A DNA stretch of 64,000 nucleotides from positions 2,480,001-2,544,000 of the forward strand of contig NC_133955.1 of the NCBI RefSeq assembly GCF_031877795.1, given 5' to 3'. The position numbers were made by a program, and so were the translations under genes. Positions within the stretch are counted from its first letter, which is position 1; each line of letters begins with the position of its first letter. Under the pieces are notes generated by a model. That model did not search any database. It was given only the letters and a program-made list of their open reading frames with translations, and had not been told where the DNA came from. This DNA is from Strix aluco (Eukaryota; Chordata; Aves; Strigiformes; Strigidae). Positions 10,801-22,697 of this stretch are shown piece after piece.

Positions 10801-11620
10801 CTCTGCTGCTCCCAGCCCCGAGGTGCCCCCGCTGCATTGACCCTCCCCACGCTGCTTGGAGGGTGCCCCGGTGCTGGGGCTCCTCTGCGCAGGCTGGGGG
10901 CTGCCCTGTGCCTCCACCGCTGGGGCCGGGGGGGTCTGTCAGCACCCATGGGTGCTGGGGCTGACACCCTCCATGTAGCACTGCCAGGGGGAGGTTGGGT
11001 GCAGGGGAGATGGCAGGGGAGCTTCAGGGCCCTTTTTCCCACCTGACAAAATCCTAGTGCCCAGTCCTGGCTTTGGCATCAGTTTGGGGCTGGCTGGACC
11101 CCCCAGCAGCCAGCAAAGGTGGTGGGGGTCACGCTGCTGAGATGGGGGTTTGCAGCGTGATGGTGCCAATGCTTTTTGGGAGGTGAGACCATGTTTACCT
11201 CCTCCACCACTGTGTGCCCTGCGGAGAGGCTGGCCTTGCTTCTCCTGCACATGTCAGTGTAGTTTGTAGGTGGTTTCTCCTTAGATAAAAATGAAATGGA
11301 AAAAAAAAATCACAGTTGTAGCTTTGGGTCAAGTGTTTGGCTTCCTTCAGATGCTCCTAAAATGATTTCATTGCTGACCATCCTTAATTATAATTCCTAA
11401 ATCACTGGATATCATTTTGAAATCCAGAACCTGCCCCAAGCAGTGCCAGGCTGGAGAGCTGCCCTGTGCCCTGCTACGTCTGCATGCCCACACCCCAGGA
11501 GAACAGATGGCCGGGCCATCCACACCACCGCTGTGGTGGGTTTGGCCATCTCCAATAAAGTTATCTTGTGTTTGAGTGTAGGAAAAAATGCTGTCATCCG
11601 TAACATAGAGCTTGGGATGC
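7841..11620. other. Region 3' of PHLDA3: possible UTR, GC-rich DNA, two candidate poly(A) signals
   Basis: PHLDA3 mRNA must end somewhere in this stretch. Candidate signals are AATAAA at 10202-10207 and AATAAA at 11554-11559; the second is followed by a clear GT-rich element, typical of a working site. A CpG-rich block at about 8700-8960 (including GCGGCCGC) looks coding-like but joins to nothing. No other gene is recognised. Confidence 0.35.
10575..10660 (-). mobile_element. MIR SINE core remnant
   Basis: The + strand reads '...GGTGGGGAAACTGAGGCACAGCAGGGCATTGG...', which follows the reverse complement of the MIR core ('GATGAGGAAACTGAGGCACAGAGAGG'). Only about 50-80 bp are recognisable, as expected for a very old amniote SINE in a bird genome. 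The edges are approximate. Confidence 0.45.
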
Positions 11621-14570
11621 TGAGGGGGGTCCAGGCGTGGATTGCAGGGATTACCTGTGTTAATTCCCCATCCCCAATGTCCTGATGTGTCTTGGAGAGG
11701 GTGTCCCAGGGAGGTGGAGGAGGTAGTGGGTGACGAATGTGGTTGTAAGCATCACCCACCAGTGGAGCTGGGGCTGCGGGAGCCAGTGAGTGGGAAGGGA
11801 CTCACCACCCCATCTGGCACCACATGAAGAAACAAAAATAGAGGCCAGGCATTGCTGGAGCTGCAGAGGGCAGCAACGGAGCTGAATACACACCAGCGCC
11901 CATCCATCACCCACTGTCCGTCACCCACTGCGAGTGCTGTCCAGTCCGTCACCCACTGTCCCTGAGCAGGAGTCACCAGGCTGCCCTGGTGATGGAGGTG
12001 GCTCAGCCCAGCCTTGCAGCAAAAGGGGATGCTGAGATGCGTCAAGTTTCTCAGAGGCAGATGGAAGGGCCTGGAAATACCATGAAAATGTCAAAAAACT
12101 GTGTCAGGGTCCCTGCTGGGGCCTAAAATTTTGGATTATTGGAAACAGTCTTGTTTTTTCCCTGTGAAATATTTTGCCTTAGGCTGGAAACCAGGCTGGA
12201 TTTTAGGATATTTAAACTGACATTGCTGTTGAACCGTGTCAACCCATTAACAGAGAGAGAACAGCTAATATCCTCCTCTTGTTTGTAAGAGTCGACAAGA
12301 TCAACATTAGGAAGGTTTCATGTGTCACTTGGCAAAACCATGGAAAGCTTAAAGTCTTCAGTGGGTGGCTCAGCTCCATTTTAATAATGTTTTTCCACTA
12401 TCCCAAAGTAGATAATTCCTCCTTATTTAATAAAGATTTTCCTATGTGCCAATGACAGGAGACAGGTAGCGTGTACTGTTCATGAAGAACCCGTTAGCTT
12501 TGAGAGACTCATTCCTCAGCTTGAGCATCCTCTGCAAATATTTCAAGTCTCTCCAAAGCATTCAAGCTGGGAAAAACAACTTGTCTCACAATATTTCTAG
12601 AAGCGGAAGGTATTTCTCCCATGTTGTGAAAATTGTTCTGATTTTGGATCCAGCCCTACAGCTGCTTCAACACAGATTTACTGCCTGCAGCCATGCGCAG
12701 TGGGAAGAGCAAGTCTCATGCCCCATGGATGATGAGGCTGAACAGAGGCACCATCCCCAGCTGCACCACGTGCAAGATGGTGTCCAGCCAGGAAGGTGTT
12801 CCCAGAGTAGGAAGCCATGGTGGGAGACGAGGGTGTCCTGGTGGGGCTGATGCAACGGGGTGAAGATCCGCAGGGCAGAGACCTGAGCTGGGAGAGGTCT
12901 CTCAGCCCCAAGGGGCATGTCTGGGCTCTGGTCTGGGGCCTTGCTGGTTGCCAGGTCGGGCTGTGATGATCATCTAAATTCTAGTCCACTTTCCATCTCC
13001 ACAGCTGTCCACATTGCCACAGGGCATCACCCAAGTTTGATAAGACTCACAGACGCAGCAGGCTGAGGAAATCCTTTGCAGGGCTACAGAACTCATTGAT
13101 TGTTGGAGAGCATCCCCAGGAGGCTGTCACCCTCTGCTGTCACAAATCGACAGAGCAGTTGGGACTAGCTGGATCCCTTCTGGCAGCTCATGAGGGGTGG
13201 GAGCTGCCAGATGAGCTGCAGGAGGAAAACCCAGGCAGGGACAAGTCACATGGACTCTCACAACTCCATTGCAAGGTGACACTGCAGCCCTGCAACCTTG
13301 CAATTACCTTGCTTGTAGGAGGTGACCTCAATGTCCCTGTGTCTCTGAGCTATTCCACAGAGGAAAAACCTTCTCCTACCCCGTGGTGAGTCTGTGGAGC
13401 ATCCTCTATCCCAGCCTGATGAGAAACCTGAGGCAGCTGGTGGGCTCCTGCCATCTGCCCCAGCATTAGGGGCTGGCTTTGAGCGTGACAGCTAAGGGGT
13501 GGGATGGACGTGTTTGGAGGGTGAGGTCCCAAAGGACAACAGAGGCTCAGCTGTTGTTTCTAAGTCTGTCCTAGATGCCCCGGGAAGCCCGTTGTCTTTG
13601 TGAATGTCAGCGGGGTTGATGGAATGAGGACGGTGCTTGGAAGAGGGCAAGGATAGGATGAGTGGGATGACTCCAGGGCCTTGAGGAGGGAAAGGGATCC
13701 CTCTAGCCTGGCTGCAAGTCTGCTTCTTCAAGGAAATAGGCTTCATGTGGGGCAACGAAACTGCTCACAGGGGTCAGATACCTTTGAAGTTGGAAGTCCT
13801 ACATCTTAAGGAGCCAGGGACTATTGTGGGCCCAGTGCGGTTCTCCCAAAGATGGAGGGCAGCTGTGGTAGCCCCTGCTATGCTTGTGGGGCTGATGCCC
13901 AAGGATGGGGAAGCATCAACACCCTCCAGGGACTCAGCATGTCCAGAGGGAGAGAGAAACTGCCCACGTCCATCTAAACACATGGAAGGCTGTCCACTCG
14001 TAAGAGCCCAAACACAGGTGACCTGTAGGACCACTGGGACATTTAGGGACAAGTGGGGCACTTGGTCATGGGTGGGTCTGGCCTCCCCATACAGATCTCT
14101 GGGAATTTTCTGTTGGCATCCATCCCCTGGATGGCAACCAATGGGGAACCCTTCACTTCATTCAGTGGCTTCCAGGAATGGGGGGGGGATATTATTTTGC
14201 TTTGAATTTGGCCTCAGCACTAGTGTCCCTCATAGATTTCCATCCTGTCCGCTTCCTACCTGCCAGCAGCTCAGAAGGGTGCCCACGGCCTCAGCTGGTA
14301 CCTAATAAAACAACCCCTCATCTTGAAGCAGCTCATTGCGGTTTGCAAGCCAGGGATAGAGACCCAAACGTCCTCATCATGTCAACTGGAGAGGAAGGAT
14401 GGGGAGATCCTGGGCTCCTGCCAGTCCTTCTGCTGCTGTCCCCCCATGGCAGCACCGGGGCTTTGAAATCGATGCTGAAGCCTTTGAATCGAGGGGTCCC
14501 ACTACCCCATCCCTAGCCTGCTTTTTCTTCCTCCTCACTCCAGGTCCCAGCAGAGGATGAAACCTGAGAC
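11620..14570. other. Intergenic DNA between PHLDA3 and TNNI1; no gene recognised
   Basis: Mixed GC- and AT-rich sequence. Short imperfect tandem copies of 'CGTCACCCACTG' occur around 11905-11965. Around 12130-12480 the DNA is AT-rich and free of recognisable repeats. No exon with both a family match and splice signals was found. Confidence 0.4.
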
Positions 14571-14761
14571 TGGAGCAAATGGCATCCGAAGCAGCCCCTG
14601 TCCCCTGGGCAGCGGGAGCTGGTTGGGTCCCCGGGGCACGGCTGCGGGTAATGCAGAGCCTTTGTCACGGGCTAATTTTGGCTCCTCTGTGCTCTGAAAA
14701 CAATCCCAAGGCAGGCGGGAGGAAAGATGCTGGAGGCACGGCCCCAAGGGGGCTTTTGCCT

Positions 14762-14799
14762 TATAAAGGTCTAACGGGGCTGGTATAAATGGTATAAAG
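14762..14799 (+). promoter_or_regulatory. Cluster of three TATA-box-like motifs
   Basis: TATAAA occurs at 14762-14767, 14784-14789 and 14793-14798 (contexts TTATAAAGG, GTATAAATGG, GTATAAAGCC), with GC-rich sequence around. This is what a focused promoter firing near 14820 would look like. No recognised gene starts there. It lies about 3.9 kb upstream of the TNNI1 coding start and could be an alternative TNNI1 promoter or chance. Confidence 0.35.
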
Positions 14800-15169
14800 C
14801 CTCCTCTGCGGCTGGGAGCAGATCCACTGTGCTGGCATTTGGAGCTGGGGAAGGGGAAATGTCCTTGGACGGGCCCCCAAGGAGGGTGGGTGCGGGGACA
14901 TTTCTCCTGCACTTGCTGGGACTTGAGTAGTGAGTGCAGGTCAGACAGGGATGGGAATGCCACTGCCATCGCCACCGCCATCACCAACCTCGCACCAGCT
15001 TGGCGGCTGCTGCATTGCCCCTCCCAGAGCACAGCTCACCCCTTGGTGTCCCAGCAGCAGAGAAGGAGCCGGGGAAGGTGGCAGCACATTCCCAGCTCTG
15101 CAGGACACGGGGTCTGTTGTTGCTCCCCGCCATGGGACCTACCCTGCGCGTGCAGCTGCGTGTCCCTCC

Positions 15170-15285
15170 ACGACCATAATAGCCCCAGGATTAAAATACC
15201 GGGCATTGTCCCTGCTGGGCTGCACGCTGGGAATTGTTTGCTCCTAAACTTGCCCCTAAAAATATCTCAGGGAACAGGTGTCGCC
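15170..15285 (+). promoter_or_regulatory. TNNI1: Candidate TNNI1 upstream slow-fibre enhancer (USE/SURE)
   Basis: About 115 bp hold a group of sites known from the mammalian slow troponin I enhancer: a CATAATAG A/T-rich element (15175-15182), a bicoid-like GGATTAA (15188-15194; GTF2IRD1/MusTRD binds this type in mammals), a MEF2 site CTAAAAATA (15256-15264) and an E-box CAGGTG (15275-15280). The distance to the predicted TNNI1 exon 1 is about 1.1 kb, close to where the enhancer lies in mammals. The sites are seen; the function is inferred from their combination and position. Confidence 0.5.
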
Positions 15286-15782
15286 TGCCCCTGCAGTCTC
15301 CTGCTGTGCGAAGCCTCCCTCTGTGGGGATACTGGGCAAGGGGCTTTGCGGGGTGCAGGGGTGTGAGACAGCAGCTTTTTTGCTGCTTTTCAGGAATTTC
15401 ATCAGGGCCTGTGAGGGACTGAAACTTGCTTGAGCATCCCAACCGGCTGTGCTGTGCTGGGCGAGTCTGGACTGTCCTGCTCCCCACAGAGGGAACTGCC
15501 CCCTCCTTGTCCCCAACCGATCATGTGGCCTGATGCTGTAACCCCACCTCTGCTGTTTTACCCCATCACCCCTCAGCATTGTGACCGGTCCTGGCCAGGG
15601 GTGTTTTTGCCATCCTGCTCTGGTGGCTCTGGTGGCTTCAGGGAGGCCCCTCGGCCAGTGTTCCTCTGGGGACATCGCTCTGTGCTTGCAGTGTGGCAGA
15701 GGGTGTGTGTACCACCGCGCACAGCACCCCATCGGCTCTCCAGGCTGCTCACACCCCCCCACTTCCCCTTCAGAGTCTTTCC

Positions 15783-15830
15783 GAAACAAAAAAAGAAAAG
15801 AAATAAAGGAAAAAGAAAGAAAGAAAAAAC
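15783..15830 (+). repeat. A-rich purine tract
   Basis: Almost 50 nt of A with scattered G, including a run of GAAA units. This is low-complexity sequence. It could be a worn A-tail of a retroposed sequence, but no target-site duplication or body was recognised. Confidence 0.7.
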
Positions 15831-16354
15831 AAATCAGGAGATTTTCTGCAAAGAAAAAACGACTGCAGTATTTCAGCTCATGGTTTCTGCCTCCTTGCAG
15901 ACTCAGGGCTTTTCCAGCATCTCTGCTGCTGGTTCACACCAGAGAGGAGCAAGGCTGATGTGCCATGAAGAACAAACACACCCCGTCTGCACGGGCACGG
16001 CCACTGCACCACGGCCAGCCTGACCCGACACGCCTGCGAGCTCACACTCAACATGCGTGTGAGTAAGGCGTCGGATGGCGAGTGCTGGCCAAGCTGGGGT
16101 GATTCACATGCCAACACCACAGGAATTCACCAAACCGCACGGGGGTCACGGGTGTAATCAACCACGAGTGCACTAACGCGCGCGGGCGGTGTGTGTGTGT
16201 CACCCGTGTTCGGGACGGTGCCCCAGGTGTGTGCAGCACGTCGCGGGGCACTGGGGCTCGCGGCAAACGTGTGCACACAAGAGGGGATTTGTGCTATTTT
16301 TACTGACCACTTGCAGGCAGGCTGTGATTTAATACTCCCTCCTCCGCTGCTGGC

Positions 16355-16414
16355 CCCTGGCAGTGTGCGGCTCTCCGGAGGCCAGGCATCACCTCTCTCC
16401 TGCACAGCCCCAAG
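16355..16414 (+). other. TNNI1: Candidate TNNI1 non-coding exon 1
   Basis: A segment ending CCCCAAG|GTAAGG (donor at 16415) lies 20-30 nt downstream of a TATA-like TTTAATA (16328-16334). A gene of this family needs a 5' non-coding exon upstream of the acceptor at 18655, and this is the best-formed donor at the right distance from the candidate enhancer. The 5' end is a guess; the assignment needs transcript data. Confidence 0.4.
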
Positions 16415-18620
16415 GTAAGGCGCTGCCCTGGGTGTCCCCTCACCCATGACTCCCTGGGTGTGCTAGTGGTGACACCGGCACGAGCGTGAGACCGCCAGTA
16501 CTTGCACGTGGTGGCGTGGCAGAGAGGAGCCCCCAGCACATGAATTTATCTGAATTTCTCCCTCTGTCTGAGGGTGCTCAGACAATTCCTCTGCTCTGGG
16601 AGAGAGCAGTGGTGAGACCGCAATGGGAACAAACACCGCTAAAATACCCAGCTGGGCTTTGGAGCTGAGATTTGCTCCATTTTTCTGAAAGCTGGCAAAC
16701 AGGACTGTTTTGGGGAGCGTTTGCCCATGTGTCCTAGACAGACTGCTCATGGTCCCTTGTGTGACCAGGGAGGTGAGGTTCAAGCGTGTGAGCAGTGTGT
16801 GTGGCTTTGTGTTAGCTGGGCGTGTGTTCATGGTATGTCTCTGGCCCCCTGGGATGGGGGAGGATGTCAGGATTGACTGTGTTTGGATTTATGGGCTTCT
16901 TTCTTTTAAGGATTTCTGTGATCTAATGGTTTAATAAGATTTTTTATCTTTTCATGGCTGGGGGCATGCAAATGGTGCAGAATTAGCTTGTCCAGATCCT
17001 CTTGTCCCCATTGGAGAGCAAAGTCTCTTGTGGATGCTTCAGATCTAGCTGGAGCCCAAAAGTCCCTGCACAAGACTGCTGGGGATGTCTTACCAGCACA
17101 GCTGAGTCCCAGCTGTCCTCTGGGAAGGCAATTTAGAACTATCTGGCCCTAAAAATTGATTGACCTTGGTAGAGGTCGTCAGCCTGAGGTGCAGTGCAGG
17201 TCCCACCTTCTAGGGACACTGGGTTTTGCTCCAACAGGAGAGGCTGAGAGGCTTCACCCAGCCCTTGCTCACCTCCAGAGAGCCAAAAGCTCCTCCAAAA
17301 TAAACTGCGGGGGAGAAGCTGGGACCTGACCCACTCAATGCAGCAGTGTTGGACAAAGGGAGCTGCCTTCCCTGCATGTCCTCTGGGACGTTTGTTGTAT
17401 CACCAAAAACCTCCCAAAAGGCATGAAACCAGCAGCTCTGCCTGCATCTGACTGATGTGGCTTTGGGGAGAAAAAAAAATCCTGTTTTTAGGGTATTTCC
17501 TGGTAAATCCAAGGGTCTGGCAGGCTCTGGGGGAGATGATTCCTGCTGGGATTTTATGGCATTTCCCCCACAAACCTCGTTCCTTCAGGCCACATCTCTG
17601 GCCAGGCAGCAGCGGGCACGGGGAGGGCAGAGGGACAAGTGGATGGAGCGGAGAGGTGCACTGAGATGTGCTTGGCACAGGCTCCACACATGTGTGGGAG
17701 AAGCCATTTGAGACCAGAATTGCTCCTTTTTCTTTCCTCAGCAGGAATCTTTGGGGTTTAAAACAGTTTCCAAATTTAGGGGGAAGCAAAGAGATCAAGG
17801 CAAAAAATCGTAGCTTTGCCATTTCAGTTCTAAGGGAAAGGACTAAACTCAACCCTGGAAAATGTTTCTTTCTGAAATACATCATCGGTTTGTCACTCCT
17901 TGTTGGAAAGAGAAAAAAAAAAAATTGATCGGCATTTTCTCACACATTTTTCTATGACTCAGGCTTACACGGTGCCCCAGCTTCTTGGCAAGAGAGGAAA
18001 GTGTTAGAGGCAGTGCTGGGGAAGGCAGCGAGGCAGTGCATTTTAAAGCAGCTGCCAGGGCATAGGATTACCAAGCAAATTTAAAATATGAAACTGGGAG
18101 TATTTAACCAGGGACGCAGCTGCTAAAGGAATCTGCTCAGCCACTTGGCCATGACTTGTTGCCCCTTGCCCCGTCACTCCTGAGATGGGTTTTGGCTCCA
18201 CCATCCTTGCGATTTCCCACGGGGAGCTGCAGGATGGGACTCCCCAAGCTGACACAGCGTGGGGGACCTCAAGGTGCCCCATTTCTCCTGAGTTTCCCAG
18301 CCATGCTTGCCTCTGTCCCCTCATCCCAAGTTGGGATGGGGGATGCAGCCAACGGGGAAGCAACTTGGTGCTTGGGAAAACCCCCAAGGAGTAGGAGACC
18401 GAGTCCTGCAGGGCCGTCTGGAGGCAGGTTGGAGCTTGCCTGAAATAAGATTTCCTCGGAGCTAGGCGGTTCGTCTTGGTGTTTCACAGCGGGATGGCGA
18501 GGCTGCGGAGTCGCTTCCCTCCACCGACAGCACGGGGCAGCACCGGATCTCGGGAGCATCCCACCGCCGCTTTCTGGGTTTGGGTGGATTTGGGATTTGC
18601 TCTTTTGTTTCAGCTTCTTT

Positions 18621-18651
<31 letters not shown>

Positions 18652-18655
18652 CCAG
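16415..18655 (+). other. TNNI1: Predicted TNNI1 intron 1
   Basis: No recognised exon, RNA or repeat family apart from the long T run at its end. The intron's existence depends on exon 1 being at 16355-16414. Confidence 0.35.
18624..18651 (+). repeat. TNNI1: T28 homopolymer serving as polypyrimidine tract
   Basis: Twenty-eight consecutive T residues end directly at CCAG, the acceptor of the TNNI1 exon with the start codon (18656). The run is both a mononucleotide repeat and the splice-acceptor pyrimidine tract. Its length is likely to vary between individuals and is error-prone in sequencing. Confidence 0.85.
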
Positions 18656-18675
18656 GCAAACAGCACACCGCCGCA

Positions 18676-21600
18676 ATGCCAGAGCCGTAAGTAGCATAAG
18701 TTTCCCTTGGATTCCACTAAATCCGTGCCTGGCTGTTGGGCTGCTTGTGCCAGCTGAGCTTGTCGGGTTTTGAAGGGGTTCAGCTGGAAGACCAGCCTGT
18801 GCTCAAGACCTCTCCGCCATGCCACTTGCAAAACCTATTTTTAAATAAAAATTGCTAGTGCTTTCAATGTCCCAATTAAAATCTTGGAGCTTTCCTAGAT
18901 TCTGAAATAGGGATCTGAGGTGGGCAGCACCACCCGTTTTGCCATGAGGATCTTCATAGCACATTGCACAAATAGAGCATATTCCCCGGCGTGAACAGAA
19001 GGGAGAAACCTCCCTGCCAGGCTTTCATCAAGCAGTGACACGGAGATGCCCCAGCCCTGCAAACCTGAACGGGATCCAAGCATCCTGCGTGCCAGCCCCC
19101 GGCCGCATGGGGAGCGTGTGAATGAGGGTGTTGTGGCCTGAACCACAGGGGCTGAGCTGGGGCTGGCACGATGGGCACCGTGACAGCTCTCGTGCCACGT
19201 TTGAGTGGCATTTTGGCTTTCTGAGCAGTGACCCTGAGCACTCCCTGCATTTCTAGAGAGCACCATCATCTCAGACCTGGCTCACTTGCGGGTGGCAACT
19301 ATTAGATACAGAAATAAGGAAACCAACTGCAATCACATGAGATGCTTTTCTTGACTGTCACCTCTTTTCAAGTCCTATTCACTGATGTCCTGTTCTCTTC
19401 TCTTGTTCCTTATTGCTCCTTCCTGATCTCACGCCTGCCTGCAGGGAGGTAAGTGCCTTCCCTTTCGGGACCAACTTGATTCTACTCTGCTTTTGCCATG
19501 AGTTTGTTTTGAAAGGTGTTTTTTCTTTGTTTGTTTGTTTTTTTCCTCCCCTTTCCCCTAGAGAAAATCCAAGATCACAGCCTCACGCAAACTCTTGTTG
19601 AAGGTGAGTCCTGAGGGTTGGAAACTCCCTGGGGTTTGTCTTGCTGGGGAAGAGGAGCTGTGGTTGAAGTGCATGGTTGGGGGACAACGATGAGGAATGG
19701 CAGAAGTATGGGCCTTGGGGAGCAGCTCCTGTTCCCACCTCTTGTATTCTCAGAAATCCTCACTCATGTGGGCTTTGTGGTCCACGTACCAAACAAACCT
19801 CCCCTCACCTCCACTTTACTAAGGTGGGGAGAGCCTCTGACGCCTTCAGCTCTAAAGCCACAGACCTTGTGTTTGTGCACCAGCAGCTCTGCAGCACAAG
19901 CTTGGGAGCTCCCCGGGTTGTGGCTTGGGAAAATCATTTACTGCCACAGCAGAGCAAACCGATGCAAAGAAAGTGCCGACATCAGCATGCATGGGGACCA
20001 CCGCCACCGCAGCCCCGTGGTACCTCTGGCCATGCTGTTCCCCTGCCTTCAGGGTCACCACACTAAAGGTGTAGGGATTTTTTGATGTGTGTTGCAGCAG
20101 CACAGTGATTTTGGGAGGACAGCTACAGCAGGGAGGAGGTTTGGGAGGCAGACAGGATTGTCCCATCCTACAGACATTGCGCAAGGAGGCTCAGGGGGAA
20201 CAGAGGAGCCTGTCTGTTCACATTTCTGCCATTTACTTGTGCTCGTAGAGTTTGATGCTGGCAAAAGCAAAGGAGGAGTGGGATCAGGAGCTTGTGGACA
20301 AGCAGTCAGAGAAGGAAAGATACCTGTCTGAGCGTATCACACCACTGCGCACCAGTGGGCTTTCCCTGAGCCAGCTCCAGGTATTTCTCAGGTCTGAGTG
20401 TGGAACGAGCTCCCTGGGAGCATGGAGGGGCATAGCTCACTGCTCTCCTGTTGTGTTTGGCCCCCAGGACCTGTGCAGGGAGCTGCACGAGAAGGTTGAA
20501 ATTGTGGATGAAGAGAGATATGACATCGAAGCGAAATGCAACCATAACACTCGGGAGGTAGGAGGCAGGATGGGCTGTTTGCTTCTACGTTAACTCCCTC
20601 CCAGATGGTAGCTTGGGCCTCAATGGGGGTCTGTCAAGGACTGGGCTGAGCCTGGATGTGGGACATGCACCAGGGTTATCTAAGAGTTGGCATCACTCAG
20701 CACAAGGTTCGTCCTTGCCTCAGGGAACTCAAACTGTCCATTGGGTCCACAGGCAACATCCTTGCTCTCCTGGTCACTCTTGGTGGGTCTGAAAGCTCTT
20801 TGTTGTGGTACAGCTGCCATCTGAGCAGGCTGGGACAAGGCAATCACAACAGCTCTGTGCTCAGGCGGACAGTCCCTTGGTGAAGGTGGTCCTCATGGCT
20901 GCAGGAGAGGTCCAGACCCCTCTGGGGCTCAGTGTCAGCAGAGACTCCTGCTTCATACAGAAGCTTTTTGTGCAAGGCACCCATGCGGTGACCTCCCACT
21001 TCTCCTCCTTTCCTGAACCTGCAGATTAAAGATCTGAAAATCAAAGTGCTTGATCTCCGAGGAAAGTTCAAGCGACCCCCCCTGCGGCGAGTCCGCGTCT
21101 CCGCTGATGCCATGCTGAGGGCTCTGCTGGGCTCCAAGCACAAGGTGTCCATGGATCTGAGAGCCAACCTGAAGTCTGTCAAGAAGGAGGACACGGAGAA
21201 GGTGGGTGACTCTTCTAGAGGCCAGAGATGGAGACACCTCCTAGGGATGCCCTTGTCCTTCTCCAGGGTCCCCTATGAAGCCTTCATGGGTTGTGCTCAT
21301 CCCTTGTAAGCCTCAGAAATAGCATGGGGCAGTCCCTGTGAGGCACTGCCCATTGTGGGATGTTGTAGGACCACATAGGAGAAGTTTGACTGGGCCAGGT
21401 AACTGGTGGGTGATAACAAGTGAGATTTAGGGCTGCATCCATGATGTTCTGCCCTCTCAGAGCATGTGGGGATATTTCAGCTGGGGTGTCCTTGGCATGT
21501 CTGTTGAGCTGCACATGCAGAGACTTTGGTCCTTGGTCTTCTAGGGAACCAGAAGAGCTCCTATTCAGTGCAATCACACCCAGAAAACACCCAGGAAACT

Positions 21601-22697
21601 CCCAGGCCCAGATTAGATAAGACAGAGCAAGCCCAGCAAGCGTGCTTGGCCTGAGATAAACGGCCCAGTTCACGCAGGCTTTGCAGGGATTGAGAGGGGA
21701 AAGTCTCAATACCAGAGACAGAGAGTGATGCCCAAATCTGTCTGGGGTATGCAGGCACCCCAATGGCAAGAGCTGTGCTGCTTTCCTAGGGCTTCTTTCC
21801 AAAGGGGTTTTAGCCTTTGGTCCCAACTCAGCAGATTGGATGAAAATCTCAATTTTCAATTATTTTTCCTTTTTGTCCCTAGTTGCTAGTATAGCACATT
21901 TTCAGTCCTTTGGATAGAAAACTGTGTTTACAGTACTCAACGCCAGGTGGTGAATAGATCTGAGTTTATTTTAGATGTCGTGAGATGATATTGGGGCATG
22001 GCTCGTAATCTATGAATGCTTGTGGGTTGGCAGAGCAGACACCTGGGCACGTTCCCAGAGCTGCCGTCATCTCCCCTTTCTGTTCTGGAAGCATCTGCCA
22101 GGCTCTCACTGTCATACCAGCAATCCCAGTCCCTTCCAAAAGCTCGTAGAAGGTGGAGATGGGTTTTATGCGGGCTGGGAGGTCTAGGCAGAAAGTGGTT
22201 TTGCTTGCATCTACCCCGATGTGCTGGCGTAAAACTGGAGTAACTCCCATGTGAAGTTTTCTTCCTCCTAAAGAAATTTTCTGGGATTTTTGTGCCTTCT
22301 AGCACATTAATGTAACTTAGCCAGGCTTTAGGGTGTTATCCACATGAATCCAGAGCTCCCTGCAGAGATCAGACTGCTGTTTGCCATCTTCCCAGTCAGC
22401 TCCATGAGGAGGAACACACGGCAGAGCTGGCTCCAAGGGAGAGGGCATTTGCAACAGGGCAGCTGCCTTCTCCATGTGTTGCTTGTGGGCTGGGGCCAAG
22501 GGCTTTGTGCAACAGAGTGGGACAGCGTGGGGGTGCTGGCCGCCCCATCACATGGCCATTGCAACCCCCATCCCCATCCCTCCTGGCAGGAGCGCCCTGT
22601 GGAAGTGGGTGACTGGCGCAAGAACGTGGAGGCCATGTCGGGGATGGAGGGGCGAAAGAAGATGTTCGATGCTGCCAAGTCCCCCACGGGCCAGTGA
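18676..22697 (+). CDS. TNNI1: TNNI1, slow skeletal muscle troponin I (complete, 187 residues)
   Basis: This is the inhibitory subunit of troponin in slow muscle, holding actin-tropomyosin off until calcium-loaded troponin C binds its switch segment. Coding exons: 18676-18686 (5' UTR from 18656), 19445-19448, 19562-19603, 20249-20380, 20468-20557, 21025-21201, 22590-22697. The 11+4-nt start joins as MPEPE, then [14 protein letters not shown], which aligns without gaps to human [19 protein letters not shown]. Later blocks are [30 protein letters not shown] (the arm packing on troponin T), the inhibitory segment [13 protein letters not shown] (residues 106-118), the switch region after it, and [20 protein letters not shown] at the actin-binding end. 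Length equals human TNNI1. It lacks the N-terminal extension of cardiac troponin I, so it is TNNI1 rather than TNNI3. All donors are GT and all acceptors AG. The start has G at -3. Confidence 0.97.
19445..19448 (+). CDS. TNNI1: TNNI1 4-nt microexon (GGAG)
   Basis: The first coding exon ends MPE + CC, and the next clear exon begins with an intact AGA codon, so two extra nucleotides are already left over and four more are needed for MPEPE-RKSK. The sequence supplies exactly GGAG between a strong acceptor (long C/T tract ending CTGCCTGCAG) and a perfect donor GTAAGT. The result matches human residue for residue in length. Very small exons are known at the 5' end of troponin I genes. Confidence 0.9.
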
